Made by a program: the position numbers and the translations under genes
Shown here: positions 1 through 7,975 of the stretch, piece after piece
Numbering within the stretch: position 1 is the stretch's first letter
Layout: every line of letters begins with the position of its first letter
NCBI GenBank assembly: GCA_016209865.1
Contig: JACQVL010000309.1
Span: forward strand, 1 to 16,058
Length of the DNA: 16,058 nucleotides
Origin: Candidatus Latescibacterota bacterium
Lineage (GTDB): Bacteria > JAAXHH01 > JACQVL01
Direction: 5' to 3'
The notes under the pieces: model-generated
Told to the model about the DNA's origin: nothing
The model's database searches: none
What the model saw: only the letters and a program-made list of their open reading frames with translations

Positions 1-32
1 GAATAGGGGGGCACGGCCGTGCCCCCCTATTC
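1..32. repeat. Perfect 32-bp palindrome upstream of mreB
   Basis: Positions 1-32 equal their own reverse complement exactly: each 16-nt arm starts GAATAGGGGGG and continues to the centre at GGCC. In RNA it would form a very stable GC-rich hairpin with a minimal loop. It lies 29 nt before the mreB start. The bases after it (TCGTCAAATTTC) are only weakly T-rich, so it could end transcription of a gene left of the window, or be a dispersed palindromic repeat. The sequence does not decide between these. Confidence 0.6.
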
Positions 33-61
33 GTCAAATTTCATGTCAGGAGTGGACTCGT

Positions 62-1096
62 ATGGCGTTCTCCGTGGCGAACGTCTTCTCGAACGACATC
101 GGGATCGATCTGGGGACCGCGAACACCCTCGTCTACGTTCGGGGACGCGGCATCGTCATCAACGAGCCGACGGTCGTCGCGACCGATACCCGGACCGGCA
201 GAGTCGTGGCGATGGGCGGCGAAGCGAAGGAGATGCTCGGCCGGGAACCACCCGACCTGAAGGTTATCCGCCCGTTGCGGGACGGAGTCATCAATGATTT
301 TGAGTACACCGAAGAGATGATCCGGTATTTCATCCGGCGGGTGTTGAAGAACCGGTTTTTCGTCCGGCCGAAAGTCGTCGTCTGTGTGCCGTCGGGCATC
401 ACTCCGGTCGAGAAACGGGCGGTCCGGGATGCGGCCGAACGGGCCGGCGCGAAGGACGTCCGGCTGATCGCCGAACCGATGGCCGCGGCGATCGGGTGTT
501 CCCTGCCCGTCGAGGAGCCGGTCGGCAGCATGATCATCGACATCGGCGGAGGCACCTCCGAGATCGCCATCATCTCCCTCTCCGGCATCGTCACGAAAGT
601 CTCCATCCGCGTCGGCGGGGATGAGATGGATGAGGCGATCATCCAGCCTCTCCGCAAGACTTACAACCTCTTGATCGGACCCCGGATGGCCGAGTCGATC
701 AAGATTCATATCGGGTCGGCGTTCCCCGTCTTCGACGAGGAAAAAGAGATGCCGGTCAAGGGACTCGATCTGGTCGGCGCCACCCCGCGCATGGTCATGG
801 TCAACTCTGAAGAGATCCGGGAAGCCCTGTCTGAATCAGTCAACGCGATCATCGCGGCGGTCCGGCTGGCCCTGGAGAAAACCCCGGAGGAACTGGCCGC
901 CGATATCATCGACCGGGGCATCGTGATGAGCGGCGGCGGCGCGTTGCTCCGCGGCCTGGACCAGCGGGTTCGCGTCGAGACCAACCTCCCCGTCCGGCTG
1001 GATGATGACTGCATGACGTGCGTCGTCCGTGGCACGGGTAAAGTCCTCGATAACCTGAACGGCTACGAGAAAATGCTCGAAACGTTGAAAGACTAA
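62..1096 (+). CDS. mreB: Rod shape-determining protein MreB
   Basis: Bacterial actin homologue of 344 residues, the usual length. It forms membrane-bound filaments that direct the elongasome. The actin-fold ATP-binding motifs are visible: phosphate-1 DLGTANT at residues 16-22, AEPMAAAIG with the expected Glu near 138-145, phosphate-2 DIGGGTSE at 160-167, and the adenosine motif GIVMSGGGALLRG at about 286-298. ATG at 62 is preceded by AGGAG at 48-52, a 9-nt spacing. It is the first gene of the mreBCD-mrdA-rodA cluster, with a 9-nt gap to mreC. The identification is secure from family motifs and context. Confidence 0.97.
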   Translation: MAFSVANVFSNDIGIDLGTANTLVYVRGRGIVINEPTVVATDTRTGRVVAMGGEAKEMLGREPPDLKVIRPLRDGVINDFEYTEEMIRYFIRRVLKNRFFVRPKVVVCVPSGITPVEKRAVRDAAERAGAKDVRLIAEPMAAAIGCSLPVEEPVGSMIIDIGGGTSEIAIISLSGIVTKVSIRVGGDEMDEAIIQPLRKTYNLLIGPRMAESIKIHIGSAFPVFDEEKEMPVKGLDLVGATPRMVMVNSEEIREALSESVNAIIAAVRLALEKTPEELAADIIDRGIVMSGGGALLRGLDQRVRVETNLPVRLDDDCMTCVVRGTGKVLDNLNGYEKMLETLKD

Positions 1097-1105
1097 ACAC
1101 GTCCT

Positions 1106-2008
1106 ATGCCCCGCCTGTTCGTGTACCTCTCTGTGCATCGACCGACGACGGCGCTGTTCATCACGACGTCGTTGTCGATCACTCTGCTGTCCCTCTCGCC
1201 GCCGCAGCAGGTCCGCGTGACCCGGATCGCCATGTTGACCGTCCTCGCGCCGGTACAGGAGGCCCTCTCGTTCATCCCGTCGTTCTTCCATCTCCGGGGT
1301 GAGAACCGTCTGCTCCGGGCTGAACTCGTCCGGCTGCAACTCCAGAACGCCGCCCTGCGAGAGAACAGCCTGGAAAACATCCGTCTGCGTCGATTGCTCG
1401 GTTTCAAGCAGAAGACCGCGTTTACCTATCTCCCGGCTGAGGTGATCGCCCACGAGAGCGGCCGACTGATGAACGCGATCATGATCGACATCGGCAGCCG
1501 CGTTGGCGTCGCGCCCAACATGGCGGTCGTCACCCCGGAAGGGCTGGTCGGCCGGGTCGTGGAAGTCGGCCCGATCTCCTCCGTCGTGCAACTGTTGTGC
1601 GATCGCAACTGCCAGGCCAGCGGTATCGTACAGCGGAGCCGGGTGGCCGGGATCGTCTCCTGGGAAAACGGCCCCGATTTCGAGCTCCGTCTTCCGTTGC
1701 GGGCCGATGTCCGGATGGGGGATTGGGTCGTCTCATCCGGGCTGGGCGGGGTGTTTCCGCGCGGCCTCATCATCGGTCAGGTCGTGGGGGTGAGTCTGGA
1801 GGATATGGGCCTCTTCAGGCGCGCGTTGATCGCTCCTCGTGTCGATTTCAGCCGGCTGGAGGAAGTCTTCGTGATCGTCGCCCAGTCGGAACCGCCCGAT
1901 GAGCAACCGGCCATGCCCGACTCGCTCCGCCTGCCCGCGCTGAGGCCGGAATCGGTCGGGAATCGTGAGCGCTCAGGCCTGCCGACGAGTACCGAACCGC
2001 AACGATGA
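1106..2008 (+). CDS. mreC: Rod shape-determining protein MreC
   Basis: Periplasmic scaffold of the elongasome, linking MreB and MreD to PBP2. The 300-residue protein has a short cytoplasmic N-terminus, one membrane segment at about residues 14-33, and a Leu/Arg/Glu-rich coiled coil at about 63-98 (GENRLLRAELVRLQ and following). The beta-rich MreC domain follows, with the typical AEVIAHESGR and VAPNMAVVTPEGLVGRV motifs. The C-terminal 40 or so residues are Pro/Glu-rich and probably disordered. ATG at 1106 follows mreB by 9 nt without a strong ribosome site, which suggests translational coupling. Its TGA overlaps the mreD ATG by 4 nt (ATGA). Confidence 0.95.
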   Translation: MPRLFVYLSVHRPTTALFITTSLSITLLSLSPPQQVRVTRIAMLTVLAPVQEALSFIPSFFHLRGENRLLRAELVRLQLQNAALRENSLENIRLRRLLGFKQKTAFTYLPAEVIAHESGRLMNAIMIDIGSRVGVAPNMAVVTPEGLVGRVVEVGPISSVVQLLCDRNCQASGIVQRSRVAGIVSWENGPDFELRLPLRADVRMGDWVVSSGLGGVFPRGLIIGQVVGVSLEDMGLFRRALIAPRVDFSRLEEVFVIVAQSEPPDEQPAMPDSLRLPALRPESVGNRERSGLPTSTEPQR

Positions 2009-2505
2009 CGCTCCGTAATGCTGGTCTGTTGTTTCTCGCCTTCATCGTCCAGAGCACGATCGCGCCCAGCATGGCCATCCAGACGGCCCGCCCCGATTTT
2101 CTGCTGATCGTCCTGGTGTACGTGGCTCTCTCCCAGGGCGCCATGGCCGGGACCCTGTTCGGGTGCGTGTTTGGCCTGCTGCAGGACTTCTACAGCCCTG
2201 GCACGAACCTCGGACTGAACGCCTTGTGCAAGAGTCTGGTGGGCTATATCGTCGGGTTCGGGAAGGAAGGTCTCTTTAAAGATAATCTCATCATTCTGGT
2301 GATCACGCTGTTGATCACCGCCCTGTTCCATGATGGTCTTTACTTTCTCGTCTACAGTCGCCACGACTTGTCCCGGTACGGGCCGATGATGCTGCACGAC
2401 AGCCTGCCGTCGATTGGGTACACCGTCGTGGTCGGGACTGTGCTCGCGTTGTGTGCCGCATTCCGAAGAGGGACGTTCGATGCCAGGCGCATTTTCCGGG
2501 AATGA
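2005..2505 (+). CDS. mreD: Rod shape-determining protein MreD
   Basis: Small, highly hydrophobic inner-membrane protein of 166 residues with about five membrane segments, which fits MreD. It works with MreC in the elongation complex. Sequence conservation in this family is low. The call rests on size, hydrophobic profile, the internal GxxxGLLQDFYSPG-type stretch typical of MreD, and its position between mreC and mrdA. The start overlaps the mreC stop (ATGA). Its last 26 nt overlap the start of mrdA. Confidence 0.92.
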   Translation: MTLRNAGLLFLAFIVQSTIAPSMAIQTARPDFLLIVLVYVALSQGAMAGTLFGCVFGLLQDFYSPGTNLGLNALCKSLVGYIVGFGKEGLFKDNLIILVITLLITALFHDGLYFLVYSRHDLSRYGPMMLHDSLPSIGYTVVVGTVLALCAAFRRGTFDARRIFRE

Positions 2506-4285
2506 CTTCACCCCTCAGAAACAACAGGGTACGGTCATCACCGTCATCGTCTCCGTGATGTTCGTCCTCCTGGCCGGCCGGCTCTACTATTTCCAGGTCA
2601 TCGACGGAGACCAATACCGGCAGGATTCCGAGCGGAACAGCGTCCGCAAGGTCACCTTAGAAGCCCCTCGCGGCCTTCTTTTCGACCGTCACGGCGCGCT
2701 CCTCGTCGAGAACCGGGCCTCCTACACCATCTCGGCCATCCCCTTCGAGATCGCCGATTCGACGATCAGCCGGCTCGGCGACATCCTGCACCTCGACCCG
2801 CGCGGCCTGCGAACCCGGATCCGGAAACAGACGCCCAACCCCTTCGAGCCGATCACCCTGCAACGGGACGCCTCGTTCGAGACCGTCTCCATCATCGTCG
2901 AACATCAACTCGACCTGCCGGGCGTCACCGTGCAGATCGAACCCACCCGCCACTATCCCCTCGGGTCAGTGGCCTCCCATCTTCTCGGGTATGTCGCCGA
3001 ATTGAGCGAGAAGGACCTGGCCCGTCTCCGGGATCAGGGGTATCAGTCGAAGGATGTGGTCGGTAAGACCGGGGTGGAGAAAGTGTACGAACAGCCCCTG
3101 CGCGGGAAGAACGGGATCACCTACGTCGAGGTCAACGCGCACGGCCAGGAGATCGGCCTGCTCCGGGGTGTCAGCGCGACCCCTCCCGTCCCGGGCCAGA
3201 ACGTGTACCTGACGATCGACGTCCGTGTCCAACTGGCTGCTGAAGCGGCGATGGGGGATTCGATCTCTGGCGCGCTGGTCGCGCTCGACCCCCGCAACGG
3301 GGAAATCTTAGCCCTGGTGAGCAAACCGAATTTCGACCCCAACCTCTTTCCGACCGGCATTCCGAGAGCGGCGTGGCACCAGATCAACACCGACCCGCGG
3401 ACCCCCCTCTTGAATCGGGCGATCGACGGCGTCTATCCCCCCGCGTCCACGTTCAAGATCGTGTCCGCGACGGCCGCCTTAGAGGAACATCTCGTCAGCA
3501 ACGCGTCTCGCTTTGTGCCCTGCGAGGGAGGGTGGCTGTTCGGGGGACGGTACTTCAAGTGTTGGACCCCTGAGGGACATGGCGCGCTCTCCCTGTCCAG
3601 CGCGCTGACCCATTCCTGCGACGTCTATTTTTACCAGCTCGGCTATCGGCTCGGTCTGGAGCGATGGGGGGACTATGCGCGCGCCTATGGGATGGGCGTA
3701 CCGACCGGCATCGACCTCGCTGGCGAGCGGGGCGGGCTGATTCCCGACCTCCAGTACTACCGGAAGGACGGGAAGAATGGCTGGTCGAGGGGGAAAATGC
3801 TCAACCTCGCCATCGGACAGGGCGAAACCCTCGTCACCCCGATCCAGATGGCCGTCATGATCGCCGCCGTCGCCAACCACGGCACGGTGTACGTCCCGCA
3901 CGTCATGCGGTCGGTCGAGACTCCGCAACGCCAGCCGGTCGTTCAGATGGAACCGCGCGTCAAGGCAGCCCTTCATTTCGAGGAAGGGACGCTCGCCACG
4001 CTTCAGGAAGCCTTGATCAATGTCGTCAACGCGGGGACGGCGGGACGGGCGCGGATCGCAGGCATCCAGGTAGCGGGGAAGACCGGGACTGCCGAGAACC
4101 CGCATGGGGACGACCATTCGTGGTTTATCGGGTACGCCCCGGCCGATCATCCGGCGATCGCGGTCGCCCTGGTCGTCGAGAACGCCCCGCATGGCGCTGC
4201 GGTGCCCATCGTCCGGCGGGTGATCGAGGAATGCCTGCTGGGGCCCAGACCGAACACGGTGGTGATGGGGAACGGCGTCCGATGA
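2480..4285 (+). CDS. mrdA: Penicillin-binding protein 2 (peptidoglycan DD-transpeptidase)
   Basis: Cross-links lateral-wall peptidoglycan together with RodA. It has 601 residues from the ATG at 2480. This start has the purine-rich site AGAGGGA at 2467-2473 and gives a normal PBP2 N-terminus, whereas the upstream in-frame ATG at 2414 lies deep in mreD. One membrane anchor lies at about residues 17-38. The non-catalytic dimerisation domain follows (EAPRGLLFDRHG near 61-72). The transpeptidase domain has the active-site STFK at 323-326 (Ser323), SCD at 379-381 in place of the usual SxN, and KTGTAE at 534-539. Two Cys (348 and 361) flank the FGGRYFKCW segment. The start overlaps mreD by 26 nt and the stop overlaps the rodA ATG by 4 nt. 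Confidence 0.96.
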   Translation: MPGAFSGNDFTPQKQQGTVITVIVSVMFVLLAGRLYYFQVIDGDQYRQDSERNSVRKVTLEAPRGLLFDRHGALLVENRASYTISAIPFEIADSTISRLGDILHLDPRGLRTRIRKQTPNPFEPITLQRDASFETVSIIVEHQLDLPGVTVQIEPTRHYPLGSVASHLLGYVAELSEKDLARLRDQGYQSKDVVGKTGVEKVYEQPLRGKNGITYVEVNAHGQEIGLLRGVSATPPVPGQNVYLTIDVRVQLAAEAAMGDSISGALVALDPRNGEILALVSKPNFDPNLFPTGIPRAAWHQINTDPRTPLLNRAIDGVYPPASTFKIVSATAALEEHLVSNASRFVPCEGGWLFGGRYFKCWTPEGHGALSLSSALTHSCDVYFYQLGYRLGLERWGDYARAYGMGVPTGIDLAGERGGLIPDLQYYRKDGKNGWSRGKMLNLAIGQGETLVTPIQMAVMIAAVANHGTVYVPHVMRSVETPQRQPVVQMEPRVKAALHFEEGTLATLQEALINVVNAGTAGRARIAGIQVAGKTGTAENPHGDDHSWFIGYAPADHPAIAVALVVENAPHGAAVPIVRRVIEECLLGPRPNTVVMGNGVR

Positions 4286-5511
4286 GAAAACCGATGGCTG
4301 AGCGGTTCGACCGTCCGTTACTCGTCATCACCCTGTTGCTCTCCTTGATGGGTGTCGTCATGCTCTACAGCGCCGCCCACAATGAGGCCGTTCAGGGCGT
4401 CCCGCGTTCTCTCCTCCAGGTCGGCTGGCTCGCCATCGGCTGGGTCGTCCTCTATTGCGTCGCGGTCGTCCCCACGCGCGTCTTGCACGCGCTCAGCATT
4501 CCGTTCTACTTTATCATCATCGCCCTGTTGATCGCGGTCCTGGCGACGGACGCGGTGAAAGGCTCAAGCCGGTGGCTCCGGCTCGGTCCCTTCGGCCTTC
4601 AGCCGTCAGAACTGGCCAAGGTGGCCGTCATCCTCGTCCTGGCCCGGTACCTCGACGGCCAGCGCCGTTCCACCAATCGCCTCCTCTTGCTGCTGCCTCC
4701 TTGCCTCTTCGTTGGCCTTCCCATCGCCCTGATCATCAAGCAGCCGGACCTCGGCACCTCGCTCGTCTTCGGCGCGTTGCTCATCGGGATGCTCTACTGG
4801 AACGGGATCAGCGTTCTGGAATTGCTGCTCATCCTCTCCCCCATCGCCAACGTCCTGATCAACGTACTGAGCGGGTTTAACTGGCTGATCTGGACCGGGT
4901 TCATGCTGAGTCTTTTTCTCATTCTCTACCTGTCCCGCACCCCGCTGCTCGCCAGCCTGATCGTCCTGCTCGGCCATGTGGGTGTCGGCATCACGACCGA
5001 ACCGTTATGGAACTCGCTCCATGATTACCAGCGGCAACGGGTGGAGACGTTCGTCAACCCCTACGAGGATGCCTTAGGCGCCGGGTACCAGATCATCCAA
5101 TCGAAGATCGCCATCGGGTCCGGCGGCCTCTTCGGGAAAGGCTTGCTCAAGGGGACGCAGACGCAGCTCTCGTTCTTGCCCGAACAGCACACCGATTTTA
5201 TCTTCTCCGTCGTCGGCGAGGAATTAGGGTTTGTCGGGGCGATCGTCGTCCTGGGCTTGTTTTTCCTCTTGGTCACGCGAGGCATCCGCATCGCCTCAGA
5301 GGTCAAAGGACGGTACCACAGCCTGATCGCCGCCGGGTGTGTGTCCGTCTTTGCGTTCCACGTCATCGTCAACGTGGGGATGACCACCGGCCTGTTTCCC
5401 GTCGTCGGCGTGCCCCTTCCCTTCCTCAGTTACGGAGGCTCTTCGCTGCTCACCAACATGACGCTCGTCGGCCTGCTCCTCAACGTCTGGCGACGACGGC
5501 ACGAGTATTAA
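4282..5511 (+). CDS. rodA: RodA peptidoglycan glycosyltransferase (SEDS family)
   Basis: Polytopic inner-membrane enzyme of 409 residues that polymerises lipid II and pairs with PBP2. The reading frame stays open far upstream inside mrdA. ATG at 4282, overlapping the mrdA TGA (ATGA), gives the expected N-terminus; a second ATG at 4294 is also possible. SEDS signatures present: SSRWLRLGPFGLQPSELAK near 95-113, KQPDLGTSLV around Asp156, NPYEDALGAGYQIIQSKIAIGS, GTQTQLSFLPEQHTDFIF (the Asp near 305 is the conserved residue linked to catalysis), and the C-terminal GVPLPFLSYGGSS. It is slightly longer than E. coli RodA, with extra hydrophobic segments in the middle. It is the last gene of the operon, and heptad repeats start directly after its TAA. 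Confidence 0.96.
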   Translation: MRKPMAERFDRPLLVITLLLSLMGVVMLYSAAHNEAVQGVPRSLLQVGWLAIGWVVLYCVAVVPTRVLHALSIPFYFIIIALLIAVLATDAVKGSSRWLRLGPFGLQPSELAKVAVILVLARYLDGQRRSTNRLLLLLPPCLFVGLPIALIIKQPDLGTSLVFGALLIGMLYWNGISVLELLLILSPIANVLINVLSGFNWLIWTGFMLSLFLILYLSRTPLLASLIVLLGHVGVGITTEPLWNSLHDYQRQRVETFVNPYEDALGAGYQIIQSKIAIGSGGLFGKGLLKGTQTQLSFLPEQHTDFIFSVVGEELGFVGAIVVLGLFFLLVTRGIRIASEVKGRYHSLIAAGCVSVFAFHVIVNVGMTTGLFPVVGVPLPFLSYGGSSLLTNMTLVGLLLNVWRRRHEY

Positions 5512-5625
5512 CGGCAAGGACGAAGGGCGAAATGGCAAGGACGAAGGGCGAAACGGCAAGGACGAAACGGCAAGGACGAAGGGCGAAACGGCAAGGACGA
5601 AGGACGAAACGGCAAGGACGAAGGA
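5512..5625 (+). repeat. Heptanucleotide-based tandem repeat after rodA
   Basis: Directly after the rodA TAA, blocks built from the heptads CGGCAAG, GACGAAG and GGCGAAA follow each other. Block boundaries are at 5512, 5533, 5554, 5568, 5589 and 5610, giving block lengths of 21, 21, 14, 21 and 21 nt and a final partial copy. Every block is a multiple of seven, so copy-number change acts on heptads. The plus strand is almost pure purine with a few C. No open frame is conserved, because the 14-nt block breaks a triplet period, so this is not a peptide repeat. The remaining gap to lgt (5626-5742) is A-rich then T-rich, with no gene visible. Confidence 0.85.
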
Positions 5626-5742
5626 GTAAGAACAAAGACCGAAAAATCACAGGAGGGATAAAGGTCGATCAATAAAGGACGAACACAAGATTTTTCCTTA
5701 CCACTTTTTTCTCACTATTTTTTATCTTTCGTTCTTTGCATT

Positions 5743-5774
5743 TTCGTCCTTTGTCCTTCCTCCTTCGTCCTTCC
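5743..5774 (-). repeat. Inverted heptad repeats before lgt
   Basis: Reading on the plus strand from 5743, four heptads stand in phase: TTCGTCC, TTTGTCC, TTCCTCC and TTCGTCC, then TTCC. They are the reverse complement of the GGACGAA family after rodA. TCCTTCGTCCTT (5761-5772) is an exact 12-bp inverted match to AAGGACGAAGGA (5614-5625). In a read-through transcript the two arrays could pair over a loop of about 135 nt, ending just before the lgt ribosome site AAGGA at 5776-5780. Confidence 0.75.
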
Positions 5775-5786
5775 AAAGGATTTTCC

Positions 5787-6653
5787 ATGCATCCCATCCT
5801 CTTCAAACTCGGCCCGCTTGCCGTCCGCTCCTACGGCGTCTTGCTTGCCCTGTCGTTCCTCGCCGGTGTCTACGTCGCGCTCTGGCGGGCACGACAGCGA
5901 GGCCTCGATCCGTCCCGGCTCCTCACCATGTGCCTCCTCATCGTGGCATCGAGCATCGTAGGCGCGCGAGTGCTGTACGTCATTCCCCATTGGGAGGAGT
6001 TTATCGGTCATCCCTTCGACATCATCAGCCCCGTCCAGAGCTCGGGCGACATCGGTATCACCGGCCTCACGATGTACGGCGGAGTGATCGCCGCCCTCGC
6101 GACGTCCATCTGGTACCTCAAGCGCCACCGGCAGCCGGTCTGGCGGACCGCCGATGCGTGTGCTCCGTCGATCGCCCTGGGGATCGGGCTGACCCGGATC
6201 GGGTGTTTTCTGAACGGCTGCTGCTTCGGCCTGCCGAGCACCCTCCCGTGGGCGGTCACGTTCCCGGAACTCTCCGCCGCCGGCGCCCTGTTTCCCCGGA
6301 CGCCCCTGCACCCGGCCCAACTCTACTCATCCCTGTATGGCTTCGCGCTGTTCGGCGCGCTGCTCGCCGTCGACCGGCGCGACCGGTACGACGGGTTTCT
6401 GTTTGCCCTGTTCTTGATGATAGAGTCCGTCGCCCATTTCACCGTCGATGTCTTCCGGTACTATGAAGCCAGCATGACCCTCACGACCGTTGGCGCCTTC
6501 CCCATCTCGGTGAACCAGGGTCTCTGTCTCCTCCTGTTTGGCATGGGCCTCTTCTTGATGCTCCGGCTGCGCCCCCGGCGGACACCCCAGCGATCCCGGC
6601 GTCCGGCCCGACCCGGCCGTCGACCGACGACAGCGACACGGCGGGATCGATGA
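5787..6653 (+). CDS. lgt: Prolipoprotein diacylglyceryl transferase
   Basis: Transfers diacylglycerol from phosphatidylglycerol to the lipobox Cys of prolipoproteins, the first step of lipoprotein maturation, in the inner membrane. ATG at 5787 is preceded by AAGGA at 5776-5780 and gives a typical N-terminus (MHPILFKLGPLAVRSYG). An upstream ATG at 5736 would add 17 unrelated residues read from the T-rich repeat region. Of 288 residues, several form membrane helices. Family motifs include LTMYGGVIAA near 94-103, TRIGCFLNGCCFG at 136-148 and HPAQLYSSLYG at 175-185. The C-terminal 25 or so residues are an Arg/Pro-rich tail beyond the usual end. The TGA overlaps the next ATG by 4 nt. Confidence 0.93.
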   Translation: MHPILFKLGPLAVRSYGVLLALSFLAGVYVALWRARQRGLDPSRLLTMCLLIVASSIVGARVLYVIPHWEEFIGHPFDIISPVQSSGDIGITGLTMYGGVIAALATSIWYLKRHRQPVWRTADACAPSIALGIGLTRIGCFLNGCCFGLPSTLPWAVTFPELSAAGALFPRTPLHPAQLYSSLYGFALFGALLAVDRRDRYDGFLFALFLMIESVAHFTVDVFRYYEASMTLTTVGAFPISVNQGLCLLLFGMGLFLMLRLRPRRTPQRSRRPARPGRRPTTATRRDR

Positions 6654-7975
6654 AGCGCTGGCCTGTTGTTCCGTTCATCTTCCTCCTGATCGGGGTGCCT
6701 GCGACTCCCGGCCTGACCCAGTCCTGGGCATTTTCCCCAGCCCTGATCGACCCGGCACGCCAGGCGGGCTCAGCCGTGCAGGGCGGGTTCGGATGGACGC
6801 GCATCGCCACGAACGATACCGGCGCTGCGGTGAATTACGTGACCCTGACGCTCAACCCTGAGATTCGCGTCGGCAAAGTCGGGGTGGGGTTGACGATCGA
6901 CGTGCTCGTCAACACTCGGAATGACCCCGGCGGGAGCCGGATCAGGCAGACCGAACTCCGGCCGGGCCATCTGCTCCGCTACGCTCGATACGGTCAGCCA
7001 GACGACCCGTGGTACGCCCAGGTGGGGGCGTTCGACCGCGTCACCCTGGGTCACGGGTTTATCCTCTCCCGGTACTCGAACCAGGTGGCCGACCAGAGCC
7101 GGCGCATCGGAGCAGGACTGAAGGTCTCCGGGCAGCACGGGGGGATCGAAGCGCTCACGAATAACCTCGGCGCGCGAGAAATCTACGGGGCCCGGGCGTT
7201 CTTCCGGCCGCTCGCCGAACGTCCCGACGACCTCCTCCTCAGGCGTCTGACGATCGGAAGCACCCTCGTGATCGACGAAAACCCCGGCCGGGGGCGGACC
7301 CGCAGACCCGCCCAGAGCACCGAAATCTTCGGCCTCGATATCGAGTTGCCTCTGCTCGAGACCGCGCTCCTCGATGTCATGTCTTATGGAGATTTTGCGA
7401 AGATTTTAGACTATGGTCAGGGGGGGGCGATCGGTGTGAGCCTGCGCGTCAAACACCTCAGCAAGGTGCTGACCCTGACTGGACGGCTCGAAGAACAGAT
7501 ACTCGGCCGGGAGTTCATGACGGAGTTCTTCGACGCGACCTATGAAGTGGAGAGCGTCCTCGCGTCGGGCGCTACCAAGACCGACCGGTTGCGTGGGCTA
7601 CCGGGGACGCGCGGGGTGATGGGGGAGTTGGGCGGGGTGATCCTCGGACGTCTGGCGGTCGTCGGGCAGTACCGGGCGTACGGGGGCCGGGACTCAAGCG
7701 GCGTCCTCCATGCGGAGGCGCGTCTGCTCAACGTCATTCCCCGGATGACTCTGCGCGCGTCGTACGACAAGAAAGGGGTTCGCCGGCTGTCCGACCTCCG
7801 GACTCTCGACGAACGTTCCGTCGTCCTCGCTGAAGCGAATTACCGTATGGCCTCCTTCCTGCTGGTCGGTCTCGAATACCGGTGGACGTTCGTGTTCGAC
7901 GATCGTCCCCACTTCCAGGTCTATCGTCCCCAGGAACGGTTCTTCCCCAAGGTGTTGTTCGAGTATGCGTTTTAA
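6650..7975 (+). CDS. Hypothetical exported protein, probable outer-membrane beta-barrel
   Basis: I do not recognise a named family. The 441-residue product begins with a Sec-type signal peptide (MKRW, a hydrophobic core of about 14 residues, then cleavage near TPGLTQS, about residue 25). The body is rich in alternating polar and hydrophobic residues, Gly and aromatics, with no membrane helices. It ends in VLFEYAF: a terminal Phe with alternating aromatics is the classic recognition signal of BAM-inserted barrels. An outer-membrane porin-like protein is therefore the best inference. It overlaps lgt by 4 nt (ATGA) and is followed by comF, whose ATG lies inside its last codons. The link to lipoprotein processing may be only transcriptional. 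Confidence 0.7.
   Translation: MKRWPVVPFIFLLIGVPATPGLTQSWAFSPALIDPARQAGSAVQGGFGWTRIATNDTGAAVNYVTLTLNPEIRVGKVGVGLTIDVLVNTRNDPGGSRIRQTELRPGHLLRYARYGQPDDPWYAQVGAFDRVTLGHGFILSRYSNQVADQSRRIGAGLKVSGQHGGIEALTNNLGAREIYGARAFFRPLAERPDDLLLRRLTIGSTLVIDENPGRGRTRRPAQSTEIFGLDIELPLLETALLDVMSYGDFAKILDYGQGGAIGVSLRVKHLSKVLTLTGRLEEQILGREFMTEFFDATYEVESVLASGATKTDRLRGLPGTRGVMGELGGVILGRLAVVGQYRAYGGRDSSGVLHAEARLLNVIPRMTLRASYDKKGVRRLSDLRTLDERSVVLAEANYRMASFLLVGLEYRWTFVFDDRPHFQVYRPQERFFPKVLFEYAF

Noticed and set aside
3664-4281. Open frame running into rodA from inside mrdA, as if rodA had a 206-residue N-terminal extension
   Set aside because: The region codes for the PBP2 transpeptidase domain in another frame. RodA homology begins at the ATGA overlap at 4282.
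5512-5675. Heptad array as CRISPR or as a repeat-protein gene
   Set aside because: Units are direct 7-nt multiples without spacers, and the 14-nt block breaks the triplet frame.
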